Of a DNA stretch of 64,000 bases, positions 22,098 through 33,663 are shown one piece after another. Below the pieces are notes generated by a model. That model worked only from the letters and a program-made list of their open reading frames with translations. It was not told the origin of the DNA and searched no databases. The stretch is from Yamagishiella unicocca (lineage: Eukaryota > Chlorophyta > Chlorophyceae > Chlamydomonadales > Volvocaceae), in NCBI GenBank assembly GCA_003116995.1, contig BDSL01000040.1, forward strand, positions 310,001 to 374,000, in the 5' to 3' direction. Positions within the stretch are counted from its first letter, which is position 1. Each line of letters opens with the position of its first letter. A program made the translations under genes and the position numbers.

Positions 22098-23067
22098 CTA
22101 GGCGGGAGCTAGCGTGCCGCTGTGTCTTTCGGCTGGTGGCTGACAAGCTAGGATGCCCAGACCACGAACGCCACCACCAGCAGCCCCGCTACTGCCGCAG
22201 CCGCAGCTACTGCCACAGCCGCAGCTACTGCCACAGCCGCAGCTACAATCACTGGCCGCCGCCACTGCGCGCAGATCGGGCACGGCGGCAGCAGCCGTTG
22301 CAGCAGCAGCAGCAGCAGCCGCATCTCTACATGGTGGTCGCCATTCCATTTGTCCGCACTGGCGGCAGGCCGCCCGAGACCGAACCGGCGCCATCGCAGC
22401 CGCCGCCGCCGCCGCCGCCACCACCGCGGCTTCTGGCGGCGCCGCCACCGCCTCCGCAGCCTCTGTGAGCCCCCGGTCGGCCCCACCGGCCCGGCCCGGC
22501 GCCCGTAGGGGCCCCGCTCCTGTGTCGCCTGCACCCGCCTCCACTTCAACGCTGCTCCTGCTGTGAAGGACCCGGGGTGGGGTGAGACCCGCTAAACAGC
22601 GATCCAGCTGCTGGTGTTGCTGGTGTTGCTGGTGTTGCTGGTGTTGCTGGTGTTGCTGGTGTTGCTGGTGTTGCTGGTGTTGCTGGTGTTGCTGGTGTTG
22701 CTGGTGTTGCTGGTGTTGCTGGTGTTGCTGGTGTTGCTGGTGTTGCTGGTGTTGCTGGTGTTGCTGGTGTTGCTGGTGTTGCTGGTGTTGCTGGTGTTGC
22801 TGGTGTTGCTGGTGTTGCTGGTGTTGCTGGTGTTGCTGGTGTTGCTGGTGTTGCTGGTGTTGCTGGTGTTGCTGGTGTTGCTGGTGTTGCTGGTGTTGCT
22901 GGTGCTCCTGCCTCTGCGGCTGAGACGGCTGCGCCGGTGGCGGTGGCGGCCACGGCTCCTGCCCTAACGCGGGCTGCTCCCAGGTGTCTCCTGCCTGGAC
23001 ATCACCATCCGCGTCCTGTTGCCGCTGTTGCCGCTGTTGCCGCTGGTGCTGCTGCTGCTGCCGCTGT

Positions 23068-23100
<33 letters not shown>

Positions 23101-26100
23101 TGCTGCTGCCGCTGCGTCCCCTTGCGTGCACCCCCCGCTACTGCCAAGCCCCAAGCCGCTACTGCCGCCGCTATCCCCAGCACTGAAGCCACCGCCAGCA
23201 CGACTGGCCACCGCCGGGGCCGCCGCCCCGCCTCCAGCACACCACGTCGCGGCATGAGGGGGTTGCGCGGCCCGGCAGTGACAGACCCGACGGAGCCGAC
23301 TTGTACGACTTCAGACGTGGTGGTGGTGGTTGGTACGACGCGTTCGGACTGCCGTACGGTTCCGGAGGTGGTGGTGGTGGTGGTGGTGGTAGTGGTGGGA
23401 GCGGGCACGGCGAGCTCGGCCTGCCTCAGCGCCGCTTGTTGTTGTCTCTGCTGTTTGAGGTGCTGCTGGTGGCTCAGCTGGTGGTTCGAAGCCCGGCTAA
23501 CCGCCCCGCTACCATCACCCACCATCGTGGCTTGGGCCTTGGCCTTGGCCTTGGCTTTAGCCTTGGCTTTGGCTTTCGCCTTGGCTTTTGCTTTTGCTTT
23601 GGCCGCTGCCTTGGCTGCCTTGGCCGCCTTGGCATCCGCCGCCGCCGCCGCCGCCGCCGCCGCGCTCAGTTCCTCCGCCGCTGACGAGGCGGCGCCGCCA
23701 CCGGCACCCGTACCGTCCTCTCCACGGCCAAAGACACCTCCCTCGCCGCCGCCGCCCCCGCCCCGCTGAGACAAGGCCGGTGCTACCGCCGCCGGCGCCC
23801 CCCGCCACAACGGCAGCGCGACAGCCCCAGCGCTGCTCGCCAGGAGGTGCTGCAGGGGGACCTTGGGGGCGGGTGGCGGGAGCCGGAGTCCCGGTGGGGG
23901 CGGCTCAGTGGCTCCGAAACCGGAGGCCAGCTCCACCAGCAGCGCCCCCAGCACCCAATTGACCTCCACCTGATGGGGGGGGGGCGAGGGGGGAAGGGGG
24001 GGAAGAGGGGGTTTGATAAGAGGGGGGAAGAGGGGGGAAGAGGGAGGGGTTCTAGGGGTTTTGCGATGTCGGGGGCTGCGGGGAACTCCCTGTGTGCAGT
24101 TCCGCTAGGGGGCGCTGCGGCCCTGGGTGGACCCCTGGGCGGCAAACCTTCGCGGAGGGAAGCCCTGCCCCCCCCCTGCACCTGCCCCCCTGGCACCTGC
24201 TCCTTGTGCCAACCACCAACCAACCGCCCCGTTCCGTCCAAGGCCGGCGGCAGAAAACCACGTCCCCTTCCCATCCCTGGACTCTCTCTGCCTCCCCCTC
24301 GGTTTGTCGGCCGTGGATTCGCGGATCCTCTTATACCCCCCCCCCATGCCCTGCCGTACATGTGAGCCGTCGGGGCGCTGTACGAAGTTGGAGAAGCGCA
24401 GGTGCGCGGCTTCTTTGGGCCCTACGTGGAAGCCCTACAGGGAGGGGCGGGCAGGGAAGGGGGGTAAGGAAGGAAGGGGTGGGCGGGAGATGAAGGGGGG
24501 GGGAGGTTGGCTGTCAGAGGGAGCGCAGGGGCCGGGTCCCGCCCGCCGGTCTTTGCCCCTCTCCTCTCCTCTCCCGGCCGTAAAACCCTAAAACACACAC
24601 GCCCATAGTGCATCTCGCGGCGGCATAGTAGTTACTATCGTACTACGGCGCTAGCCCGCCGTATGTACGGCGGAAGGGGATTCGCTGCACGCCTTGAAGG
24701 GGGCCGGCCTTGGGCCTTATGGTCACCAACCACATCGCCGACAAAGGGAGCAATCGCCCTCCCCTCCCCCCTCCTACCCACCAGGCGCAGCAGCGAGTGT
24801 ATGTATGCCGAGCCGAAGCACACCTTGAGGACGTGGTCCTCACTCACGCCTGCGTGCGGGGTGGCGCGGGGGTGGGGGGATGAAGGGTGTGTTTTGCATC
24901 GGTGGCAGGTAAGGAAAAACACACACCTTCGAGCGCTCCATCCACCCACGCCAGGAAGCCCAACCCCCCCTGACGGGCGGGGCATGTGGGTGCACCGTAC
25001 GGCAACGATCTGGGTCTTGCAACCACAAGAGCGCTACCAGGAACATCACCTACCCGAACCCCCGGCCCCCCTGCAGAGCAGCAGCACCTTAAGAGACGCG
25101 CCGTACCGGGCACCGGCGCGCAGCTGTGGCCGCCCCACTCACGGGCACCAGGTGACACGTGGGATAAAAACACACATACACGCGCCCCCCCACCCCTCTT
25201 TTTTTATTTTTTTATTTTTTTATTCCTCGAAACCCCTCAAGAGCCCGGCTACCCCCACGCAGGCAAGCACCGCATACCCCCCCCGCCCCTCCCTCCGGTA
25301 TCACCCCCCCACACACAAACACACCCCCTTCCTCACCTTTCCCAAGAACCAGCTCCTGTTCCACATCGCTCCAGGGGCGGGAGCAGAACCGCGAGCCCGC
25401 CTCTTTGAGGGCCTCCATGGAGGCGTTGGGGGGGAGGCCCAGGCGCTGCGGAGGCGCCAGTCCAGGGAGGGGGCGAAGGAGGGGTGACAAAAACAAGGGG
25501 GGGTGAAGGGGGGGGTGAGGGAGAGGAGGGGGTACGGCAGGCTTACGGCGGAACGGTGATGGGAGCATGGGATCTGTAGCACCGAGAGTGGGTGGGGTGG
25601 GGGTGGGGTTACAGGTAAAGAACCGGGGGTGGGGGTGGGGGGGGTGGTAGGTCGAGTGCCTACCCCGGCTGGGTGGGGGTGGGGTGCAAGGAGCGGGGCA
25701 CGTAATACCCACACTGGAGACGCGTGCTCCAGCCTTCCTTTCCCGCGAAGTTATGCCCTGGCCTCCCTGCCTTGCACCCACCATCACTGCAACCTCCCCC
25801 AACACCCCCAACACCCCCCCCCCACACACACACATACACACCCTCGGCTTCCCGCTCCGCGGGCTTTCCTCCCACCCCCCCAGTAACCGGTTCCTTTCTG
25901 TACACCACCACCCCCCCGCCCAAAACACACACACACACCGCCCCACCTCCATCGTGTAATGGAAGCTCTCCGTGGCCATGATGAGATAATCATCGGGTCC
26001 GGATCCAGATCCGGATCCGGCCAGGGCTGCTCCGCCGTACCCTCCCAGCCCCTCCGGCGCCAGTAGCGGCAGATACTCCCCTCCGATGGAGCAGCGCGCG

Positions 26101-29100
26101 AAGTCGCAGCCGCCGGGAGCCACCACGGTGATCAGCCGCTCAGCCAGGGATGCGCACTCGTCGAAGGCGCCGCTGCCAGTCACACCCGACTCGAAGGACA
26201 TGTAGCTGGGTGTGTGTGTATGTGTGTATTTGGGGGTTGTGGGGGAGGGGTTGGGGGGAGGTTGTGGGGGAGGTCAGGGAGGAACCCCCGTGGATAGAAT
26301 AGGGGGTTGGATCGGGAAGGAGGAGGATTTGATGAGAGAAGGTGGTGTGTGTCAGTGTGTGTGGGGGGGGGGGTGCATAAAAAACGGTTACACGACATGG
26401 TAGTCTAGCGGCGTGGTGGGTATGGCGGTGGAGGGGGTGGGGGGTGGGGGACGTTTCAGGGGGGTGGGGGGTGGGGGGTGGGGGGTGGCTGACAGGGTTG
26501 TGTGCGGTTTCTGTGCCCCCCTCCCCCAACACGGGTACCCCCCCTCATAACCCCCCCCCATAACCCCCCCCCATAACCCCCCCTCATAACCCCCCCCTCA
26601 TAACCCCCCCTCATACCCCCCCCTCATACCCCCCCCTCGTACCCCGGGTGGAGGCAGGGGTCGGTTGCGTTCTCGCCCCCCTGCTGCACAAGCATGGCCT
26701 CGCGGAACCAGGCCACCTGCTCCAGGGGAGAGTGAAGGGGAGGGGGGAGCGGGGGGGAGGGGGAAGATGTGTTTTCAGGGGTTAGCGCAGTGGCAGTACG
26801 AGTGCTTGCGGCGGCAGCAGCAGCAGCAGCAACGGTGGCAGCAACGGAAGCGGTCGCCCAGCGTGGCAGTAGCAATCTAGCAATGGCAGCAGCGGCAGAT
26901 GGCAGCGGGAGATGGCCGCGGCAGTAGCAGCGGCAGCAGCAGCGGCAGTAATGGCTCCCACCTGGAGGCCGTACCCCAGGAAACTGTGTGTATAGAGCGG
27001 CCGGTCCACACCTTCGGGGGGGGAGTGGAGGGGGGTCGCGAGAACGTTTGAAACGACACAGTAAACCAAAAGAGAGGGGAAAGGGAGGGATTGTTGGAGG
27101 GCGAGGTGAGGGGGCATTGGCAATCGTTCTTCATTCGACTTCATCAACGAAATGCTCCGCTTCCATTATTCCCTCTTCCCCCCCCCCTCCCCTCTCCCCC
27201 TCTCCCCTCTAGTATTCTCGTTACTCCCCTCTCAACCCGTGCCCCCTCTCCCCCTCGTCCCCTCTCCCCCAACCCCTTTCCCCCCCCCCCGGGGGTGTCC
27301 GCCGACCATGCGCCAACTATCCTGTCTATTTCGCGTCAACGGTTTTCACCCCCCCCCCCCTTCCCACCCACCCGGCAGCTTGAGGCGATGGCCCATGCCC
27401 CCGGGCAGCTCCTCCCAGGGCATCAGTGTCAGCTGCGACAGAACATCCGAACGCGGGGGCCGGGGGGGGGGGGCGGGGGGAGGGGTTATAGGGGAAACTC
27501 GCGAAGGGAGGGGGGAGGGGGCTACTTAACGCTCATCACGGCAGTCTAGCCAAGAGGAACGGTGACGGCATGGCGCGGCTCCAAAACCGCCGCCCCCCCT
27601 TGCCATCCCAGTCCGACCAGCCCTGAACCCCAACCGGGGACGTGCTCCCCCCCCACACCCGTTTCTCCGTCATACGCGTTGCACGTCACCGCGCTTTCGC
27701 TTATCCTTTTTTTATTTCTTTTCTTTTACACAGCTCCGACAGGCCGCCTCCACAGGTTTACCGGTAGTCCGTCCCAGTGCTCCAGCATGCGCCCACAAAC
27801 TAGCTGTCCGCCGACCATGCATGTGCCAACTATCCAGTCCCCTCGCGTAAAACGGTTTTTACCCCCCCCCCCAATACACACAAACACACACCTGCATGGA
27901 CGCCCCCCCAAGCTCCAGTACGGCGTGGGTCGTGGCGGCGGCCCGACCCGCCAGGGCCGCCGGGTCTCGCTGGCGGGGACTGGTGGCTTGCTCCTTGGCT
28001 AGGGCCTGGCAGGGGGTCCGGGGGCGGGGGTTGAAGGGGGGCGGTTGGGGGGTGGGGTTTTAAGAGAATTCGCGAATCCACGGCCGACAAACCGAGGGGT
28101 TGGGGGTTGGGGGCGGGGGACTGGGGGCGGAAAGGGAAGGCCTTGGAGGAGGTTGTGAGGGCGGGAGGTTCAGGGTATTGCATGTTGTCCGCCACCCCCC
28201 ACCTCCTGAACCCTAAACCCCCCACCTCCTAAACCCTAAACTGTCCCGCCACCCGCCCTCCGAAAACCCGCTGGCTCCCCCGGCTCCCCTCAGCCTCTAT
28301 ACGACACGACACGCACCTCCCAGACAGCAACCCATCCCTTCCCCGGCCTCCAGTCCCCAGCACGCCTCACCACCCGCCACCCGATACCCCACACCACCTC
28401 TTCCCCCCTTGGAGCCCCACCTGCCAGCCTGCTACCCCCCCCTGGAGCCCCACCTGCAGCCTGCTACCCCCCCCCTGGAGCCCCACCTGCAGCCTGCTAC
28501 CCCCCCCCTGGAGCCCCACCTGCAGCCTGCTCCCCCCCCTGGAGCCCCACCTGCAGCCTGCTCCCCCCCCCTGGAGCCCCACCTGCAGCCTGCTTCCCCC
28601 CCCTGGAGCCCCACCTGCAGCCTGCTTCCCCCCCCTGGAGCCCCACCTGCAGCCTGCCTGCCGCGTAGTTGATCCCCGCCCACGCGAACATCCCCTCCTC
28701 GGCGCCCGACAGCACCCGGGCCCACTCCACCCTGAAGGCGAAGCCGCTGGCCGCCAGCAGCCTCCTTGCGGCGTCCAGCACCGCCTCGCACTGCTCGGGC
28801 GGCAGCATGCGAAGGCCCGCGGTGGCTAGCAGCCGAATGGGGGTGGCGGCGTGCAGGGACGCAGGCACCTGGAGGTAGGTGTATGAGGTTGGGGAGGGGC
28901 GAATGAGAGGAAAAACTCGTGTACGACGAAAACACCGTTTGGGGGGGAGGGTAAATCATATCCGTGAATCCACGGCGGGGAGGGGGGGTATGAGAGGAGA
29001 CCCCTGAGGGTGTCTGTGTGTATGTGGGGGGGAGAGAACCGGTTGATATGACGTAATGGGCGAGGGGAAGGAATGACTGGCCGGGTTGAGGGGGGCGGGC

Positions 29101-30457
29101 GGCGCAGGGGGGGGAGGGGGGGCAATGCAATGGATGATCTGGAAACAGAGGAGTGGTGGTGAAGGTGCTACCCGAGGGGAGGGGAGTTGTTCCCAGCTGG
29201 GGGGCTAGGGTGCATGCTGAGGGGGGTGGGAGCAAGCGCGTTGGTCGGCACTGGAGGGGTGGAACAACCGACCAGAGGAAGGTTCTGGAACTTCTTTTCT
29301 CTGGCTGCATGCTGGAGAGCTTGATTTGGGGGAAATCCTTTTTGGAGCTGCATGCCCCCGCGCGGGGGGAAATGGATGTGTGGCGGGAAGGCTGAGGAAG
29401 GGAGGAGCAGGCTCCCATTGCAAGTCCTCCCCTTCCCTCTCCCGCCTTGCCCTCCTCCCTCCCTTCCCCATCCGATCCACTTGCCGGTCTTCCTCCCTCT
29501 CTCCCCCGGCCCCCCGGTGCTCTTTTGTAACCCCGCCCCTCCCTTTCGGGCATCCACGGGTCTCCCTCGAAGCCCCTCCGGGACCACCGCCGATACACAG
29601 CCGCACACGCACCTGCTCCTGCGCGAATTTGATGAGCGGGTGTAGCGACCCCTCCACGCCCTCCCCGTCGGGCGCAAACCGAGACAGCCCCGGCGTTACC
29701 CGCTGCACCAGCCCCGGCAGCCGTACCACGGGGTACTGCACCGCGGGACGAGCAGCTTCGCGATAGCCGTACACGTGGATCCGACTCCCGGAGCTGCCCG
29801 CGTCGATGAGTACGGCGTAACGCTCCGACCCGGCAGCTGCTGCTACTGCTGCTGCTTTACCGCCGGGGTTTGTGTTGGAGGCGGCCTGGCCGTCAGAGCC
29901 CAAGCCCGATGACGTCATCAGGTCCGGGCCCTGCTGCTGCTGCTGCTGCCGCGATAGGCGAGTCCACCAGGGCCCTATGGTGGCCTGGGTACGGCAGGCG
30001 GAGGTGGGAAGGTGGGAGCGGGGGAGCGGGGGACCCACCGGGAGGCGGGGGGTTACGGCGCATCGAGCGATAAGGGGGAGGGCGGGCGGGGGGCACGGTT
30101 TTTTGGTTGTGATTAGCAGGCTGGGTGGGCGACCAACGGGGGTTATGACGGATGCGGGGTGGCGAGGCGGGCATTGGGTGTCGATTTGGCCGGTAAGGGA
30201 CGCGGGGAGGAAGGGCGTGGCGGTGTGGCCAGTACGTGCGCGGAAGGGCGAGGGGTGCCAAAGCTGGCGCCGGCTGAGCGATGCGAACAGACGCAAGCGG
30301 CGCGTCACACCATCTCCAGGCTTAATTATTCGCGCGTGCAGGTGGTGCTCACCTGGCCATGGGAATTGTAACCGGTATACCATGCGCCGACCAGTAATGC
30401 AGTCGTGGTGGCCGACAGTGCCACCATAACAAGCACAACACGCGGCGAGGCGTACAT
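22098..30457 (-). CDS. GDA1/CD39 nucleoside triphosphate diphosphohydrolase (apyrase)
   Basis: Hydrolyses NTP/NDP to NMP on the luminal or extracellular side of a membrane. Exons (minus): 30457-30353, 29984-29613, 28868-28647, 28005-27892, 27432-27372, 27011-26962, 26716-26643, 26205-25947, 25445-25337, 24849-24782, 24434-24360, 23969-22098; all phases match (1126 residues). Residues ~7-28 are an N-terminal membrane helix. Apyrase conserved regions: ACR1 DAGSSGSR ~96-103; ACR2 [10 protein letters not shown] ~172; ACR3 [14 protein letters not shown] with catalytic Glu ~217; ACR4 LELGGASMQ ~263; ACR5 [12 protein letters not shown] ~507. A second helix (~756-782) lies near the C-terminus, giving the CD39-like two-helix layout. 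The terminal exon is atypical: Lys-Ala runs, a poly-Gln tract and about 32 Gln-His-Gln units; undetected introns there are possible. Typical family members are 450-600 residues. Divergent from the mTERF gene. Confidence 0.93.
22611..22905 (-). repeat. 9-nt minisatellite encoding (Gln-His-Gln)n
   Basis: About 32 almost perfect copies of CTGGTGTTG (minus strand CAACACCAG) in the last apyrase exon. In frame it encodes repeated QHQ. All three frames on both strands stay open because no unit frame contains a stop. Confidence 0.9.
24300..24336 (-). repeat. alternative head block at the donor of apyrase intron 11
   Basis: On the minus strand, about 22 bases after the exon 11 donor (GTACGG), the intron reads TATAAGAGGATCCGCGAATC, then CACGGCCGACAAACCGAGG. 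Same orientation as the gene and same position as in cyclase intron 14. Confidence 0.8.
26540..26640 (-). repeat. CCCCCTCATAA minisatellite, apyrase intron 7
   Basis: About eight copies of a 12-15-nt unit (CCCCCCCTCATAAC or CATACC variants) fill the 5' end of intron 7, right up to the exon 7 donor (26642). Confidence 0.8.
28057..28097 (+). repeat. alternative head block, antisense in apyrase intron 3
   Basis: TTTTAAGAGAATTCGCGAAT, then CCACGGCCGACAAACCG, on the plus strand inside a minus-strand gene. This is one of the copies opposite to its host gene. Confidence 0.75.
28409..28660 (-). repeat. ~32-nt minisatellite that repeats the exon 3 splice donor
   Basis: Eight copies of GGAGCCCCACCTGCAGCC plus a C-run. 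On the minus strand each reads CTGCAG|GTGGGGCTCCAGG, identical over the six exonic and at least ten intronic bases to the apyrase exon 3 donor (28647|28646). The array starts at the true donor and continues into intron 3. The most distal copy differs (CTGGCAG). Confidence 0.9.
29545..29580 (-). repeat. short head block near the donor of apyrase intron 2
   Basis: Minus strand: GGGCTTCGAGGGAGACCCGT, then GGATGCCCGAAAGGG, about 35 bases inside intron 2. The longer AACCGTTT part is missing. A related GCATGCTGGAGAGCTTG segment lies in plus orientation near 29310. Confidence 0.7.
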
Positions 30458-30852
30458 TGTAACTGTCACTTGCTGTCCCCAAAGGCGCTACGCGAGGCTG
30501 GCGCCCCTAAGTTAGCAACCTGCAACGCTCCAGGTCCGGTAATGCCGTAACCAACACATTGATAAAGCATCTCACCTAATCCTAACGATACGCACTACTG
30601 TGCTCAACCTGAGCAAACATTTTGGTCCGTCGTAACTCGTATAAGAGTATTTTGTGCGGAAGTACGACGCGCTGTACGTAAAACTTTCCTGATGCGACGA
30701 GGACACTTGAATATTGGATAATATGTTCCATAGCCTCCGTTTGTGGCGTCCGACATCAAAGCTGCTCCAGGCACTAATCCGGATTCCGGACCTCCAGACA
30801 ACTGCTTGTGGCGGGCTTGACCGCAATTTCTCGGCTTGCATCGGCGCGCATC
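30458..30852. promoter_or_regulatory. divergent intergenic region between apyrase and mTERF genes
   Basis: Only 395 bases separate the two opposite start codons, so core promoters and 5' UTRs of both genes must fit here. It is AT-richer than the flanks. No specific transcription-factor site is claimed. Confidence 0.6.
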
Positions 30853-33663
30853 ATGCATCGACAACTAGGTCTTTGCCCCTTAGCTGAGCGTACACTGGTT
30901 AGGCGACCACAGCGCGTACTCGTCACGACTAGGGCTTGGCGTTCGTCACCGGAAGCCTGTGCCAGGCGCTCCACGCCTCGGAGCCTCCAGCTACAACACC
31001 TCACGCATGAACTCGTTATCACCCTCGCACTCCCAGCGGAGCCTTCCGCCAGTGACCTGCAGCGCTGGAGTCGCAACATCGATGTCCTCCACGATGTGCA
31101 CGGCGCCGCGGGCGCCGAGCGCGTCCGCAACGCTGTGCTAGCCAACCCCTCCATTCTCGCGGCGGACCTTGAGCTATGGTAGGTACGGCGTGGGGCTGAC
31201 CCTGCGGAGGGTGTGGCTACGGGCCTCGGCCATGGATCCCGACCGCGGGACACCGCCTCGCCCCACCCATTCCCCTCAATATTTGCCCCCACCCCCCCCA
31301 CACACCCCAACACATACCTGCGCCCGCCTCTTACCGCACGATCCCGACCGGCCGGGCATGACGTCACCTTCTTGCGCACTGTACCACCCGACGTACACCC
31401 ACGCACACCCACGGCGGCCCCCCCCCCCGCCGGCCTCCCTCGTGGGCCTTATATGGTCCTCCTCAGGCACACCTTCCTCGTCGCCGGCTTCGGCCTGCCG
31501 CCCGACTCGTTTGCCAAGCTCGCGACCGACTGCCCGGCGCTGCTGACCCAGGGCGACGTGTTCACCGCCGGCTGCTGCATGTTGTTCTTCAAGAGCATGG
31601 GCTGGAGCAACAAGGACATCGCGGGGAGAATCATAGGCGCGTGGGGGCCGGGGCTTTGAGGGAGACCCGCGGATGCGAAATAGGAACCGTTTAGGGAAGA
31701 CGTTTTTGAGATGCGTGCTGGAGAACTGGGGTGTGGGGACGAAAGACGAAGGGCGGCGGGGACGGGTGGTCCGGGGAGGATCATAGACTGGTGGGGGTGG
31801 GCTGCTGACCGGAAGCCTGTTGGTCGGCACTTGAGGGATGAGCACAACCGACGAGGGAAAGGGAAAGGGTTGGGAAACTCGATTGCGAACTTGGCATTGA
31901 AAGACACCGGGTGGCACGAGGCAGAGAGGAACCCGTGGGTCAGCGGCCCGGGGCAGAGAGGGACCCGTGGGTGGGGCGGGGGGGACGGGTGGGTGCGGGG
32001 GGGGTTTCCGGGTTCTTGGTGGCTGGGACGCACACATGTACTACAGCGTACGGCAAGCTGTGCACGGGGACGTGCACGTCAAATCACGGTTTGACTTCCG
32101 GGGAGCCGGCATCCCGGGTGTTGCTTGAGAAGAGCATCGAGTTGACGTGCATACCTCTCCGCCTCCCCCTCCTCCCCCGCGCCAGCTATGCACCAGCTCG
32201 AGTAACCGGTTCTTTTCTGCAACCCCCTTCCCTCCCCGCCCTCGCGGATTCTCTTATCACCCACCCACTCCGCGCCCTCAGGCTACTACCCTCAGCTGCT
32301 GCTGCTGGACCGGCGGCGGGACATTGACCCCATGGTTCGTTTCCTGGAGCGACTGGACTGCCGGGGGGACAACCTGCGACTGCTGGTGTGGGAGGTGGGC
32401 AGGGGGGGAGGAAGGAGTTACAGTAATAGAAGGGGAGGAAGGGAGGAAGGGGTGGGCGAGGAAGCCGGTTGATACCATGTTGGGTAACCCGGGAATGGAG
32501 GAACCACTGGGAAACGAGCTTAGGAGACGCGTTTGAGAACTACATGCCGAGGTAGTGCTAGGCGGATGGCCCGCCTTCAAGGTATTAACTACTACGCCCG
32601 CCGATGCGGCGGGGCATGGGAGAGGGGGTGAGAGAGGAAGTTTGTTTGACGCGCGTTTGGGGTTGCGGAAGGGGGGCCGCGGGCGCTGTCGTACGCTGTC
32701 GTACGCCAGGTGGGTTGCGGCCGGCGGTGCAGAGGGCTGTGTGCGTGTGATGGCGCACCGGCGGTGGTAAGTTGGTACGGCAGGGTGTCGCGAAGTTTGG
32801 GAACTGGTGGTAAGGTCCAGGGGGGGCTGCACTGGCTCCCCGTGTCGGGTTGGCTGCGGCGTGAGAGAGGGGGGAAGGGAGCTGGTGTGGTGGGGGACGG
32901 ACCCACGTGGCCAGCATGTGACGTGGCCCGCCGGCCTCGCCGGCGGATGGACGGATGTTGGTAGCATGTGGACCGCAGGAGGAAGAGGCCGGCGAGTTGC
33001 TGGTTTGGGAGCCGCTGGGCGGGAGGCCCGTCGGGAGCCGCTGGGCGGGGCCAGGGCCTCCCTGGACTGCTCTTGGGGGGATTCGAGGAAGACCCGTGGA
33101 TGCCCGAAGGGGGAGGGGGAGAGAGGCGAGTCATGCGGGAGGTGGGGGGAGTGAGGACGTGGCGGAGCTGACACCCACCCGAGCCCTCCGTGTGTGCCGT
33201 GCACATGCGGGAGCACCGCACCCACCCGCCTGCCATATATAGACACACTGCACCACCGACACCACGCGGCCGTGGCTCCCCGTGTGCCTTCCTCGCTCCC
33301 AGCTGCTGTCGCTCCCAGCTGCTGTCGCTCCCAGCTGCTGTCGCTCCCAGCTGCTGTCCCCCCTTGCCCTCTTTGTCCGTACGGCAGTTCCCGCGCATCT
33401 TCGACAAGGGCTACCGGCGCCACGTGCGCAAGTTCCAGCACCTGGGGGTGTACGGACTGTCGCTACAAGGCGCCGCCGCCAGCTGCGCCGCCGCCAGCCG
33501 GCACGGAGAGCTAGACGGCGGCGGCGGCGACGGCGGCGGCGGGGATGGCAGTAGCAGCGGCGGTCTCCAGGTGGGCAGTGTCGCCGCTGCGGCAGTAGCG
33601 GCGGGGGACGGGCGCCGCATGGCGGGTGTCTGGAGGAGCGCGCCCGCGCCGGACTGGAGCTGA
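30853..33663 (+). CDS. mTERF-like organelle nucleic-acid-binding protein
   Basis: Exons 30853-31178, 31467-31636, 32282-32394, 33388-33663 join in phase to 294 residues. The N-terminus is basic with no acidic residue before position 12 (MHRQLGLCPLAERTLVRRPQ), fitting an organelle transit peptide. Residues ~109-225 show paired-helix repeats with the mTERF spacing of Gly/Leu and Pro: VAGFGLPPDSFAKLATDCPA, FFKSMGWSNKDIAGRIIG, YYPQLLLLDRR, MVRFLERLDCRGDNLRLLVW, EFPRIFDKGYRRHVRKFQHLG. The last ~60 residues are Gly/Ala-rich. mTERF proteins bind organellar DNA or RNA and affect transcription, splicing or ribosome assembly; the target cannot be told. Intron 2 requires a GC donor (ATAG|GCGCGT) to keep frame and is a full introner-like unit. 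The assignment is from repeat pattern only. Confidence 0.72.
31637..32281 (+). mobile_element. introner-like intron (head and tail), mTERF intron 2
   Basis: The 645-base intron carries a head block from 31641, four bases inside its 5' end (GAGACCCGCGGATGCG ... GGAACCGTTTAGGG ... GAGATGCGTGCTGGAGAACT), and a tail block about 70 bases before the acceptor (AGTAACCGGTTCTTTTCTGC, ~32200). It is the clearest single-copy head-to-tail example in the window. Confidence 0.75.
33085..33120 (+). repeat. short head block, mTERF intron 3
   Basis: GGGATTCGAGGAAGACCCGT, then GGATGCCCGAAGGGG, in gene orientation. It lies mid-intron rather than at the donor. Confidence 0.7.
33293..33360 (+). repeat. 16-nt tandem repeat before the mTERF exon 4 acceptor
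   Basis: Four copies of CGCTCCCAGCTGCTGT. Each unit contains a CCCAG acceptor-like sequence; the exon 4 acceptor used in the model is at 33387, just downstream. Confidence 0.85.

Noticed and set aside
22582..22967. Plus-strand frames reading (Cys-Trp-Cys) or (Leu-Leu-Val) repeats across the 9-nt array
   Set aside because: They are antisense readings of the Gln-His-Gln minisatellite in the apyrase terminal exon. The repeat length is a multiple of three and none of its frames contains a stop.
32278..33441. Minus-strand 387-residue frame opposite the mTERF gene
   Set aside because: It overlaps mTERF exons and GC-rich introns on the opposite strand and is Pro/Ser/Arg-rich without motifs. The plus-strand model has matching splice phases and a family pattern.
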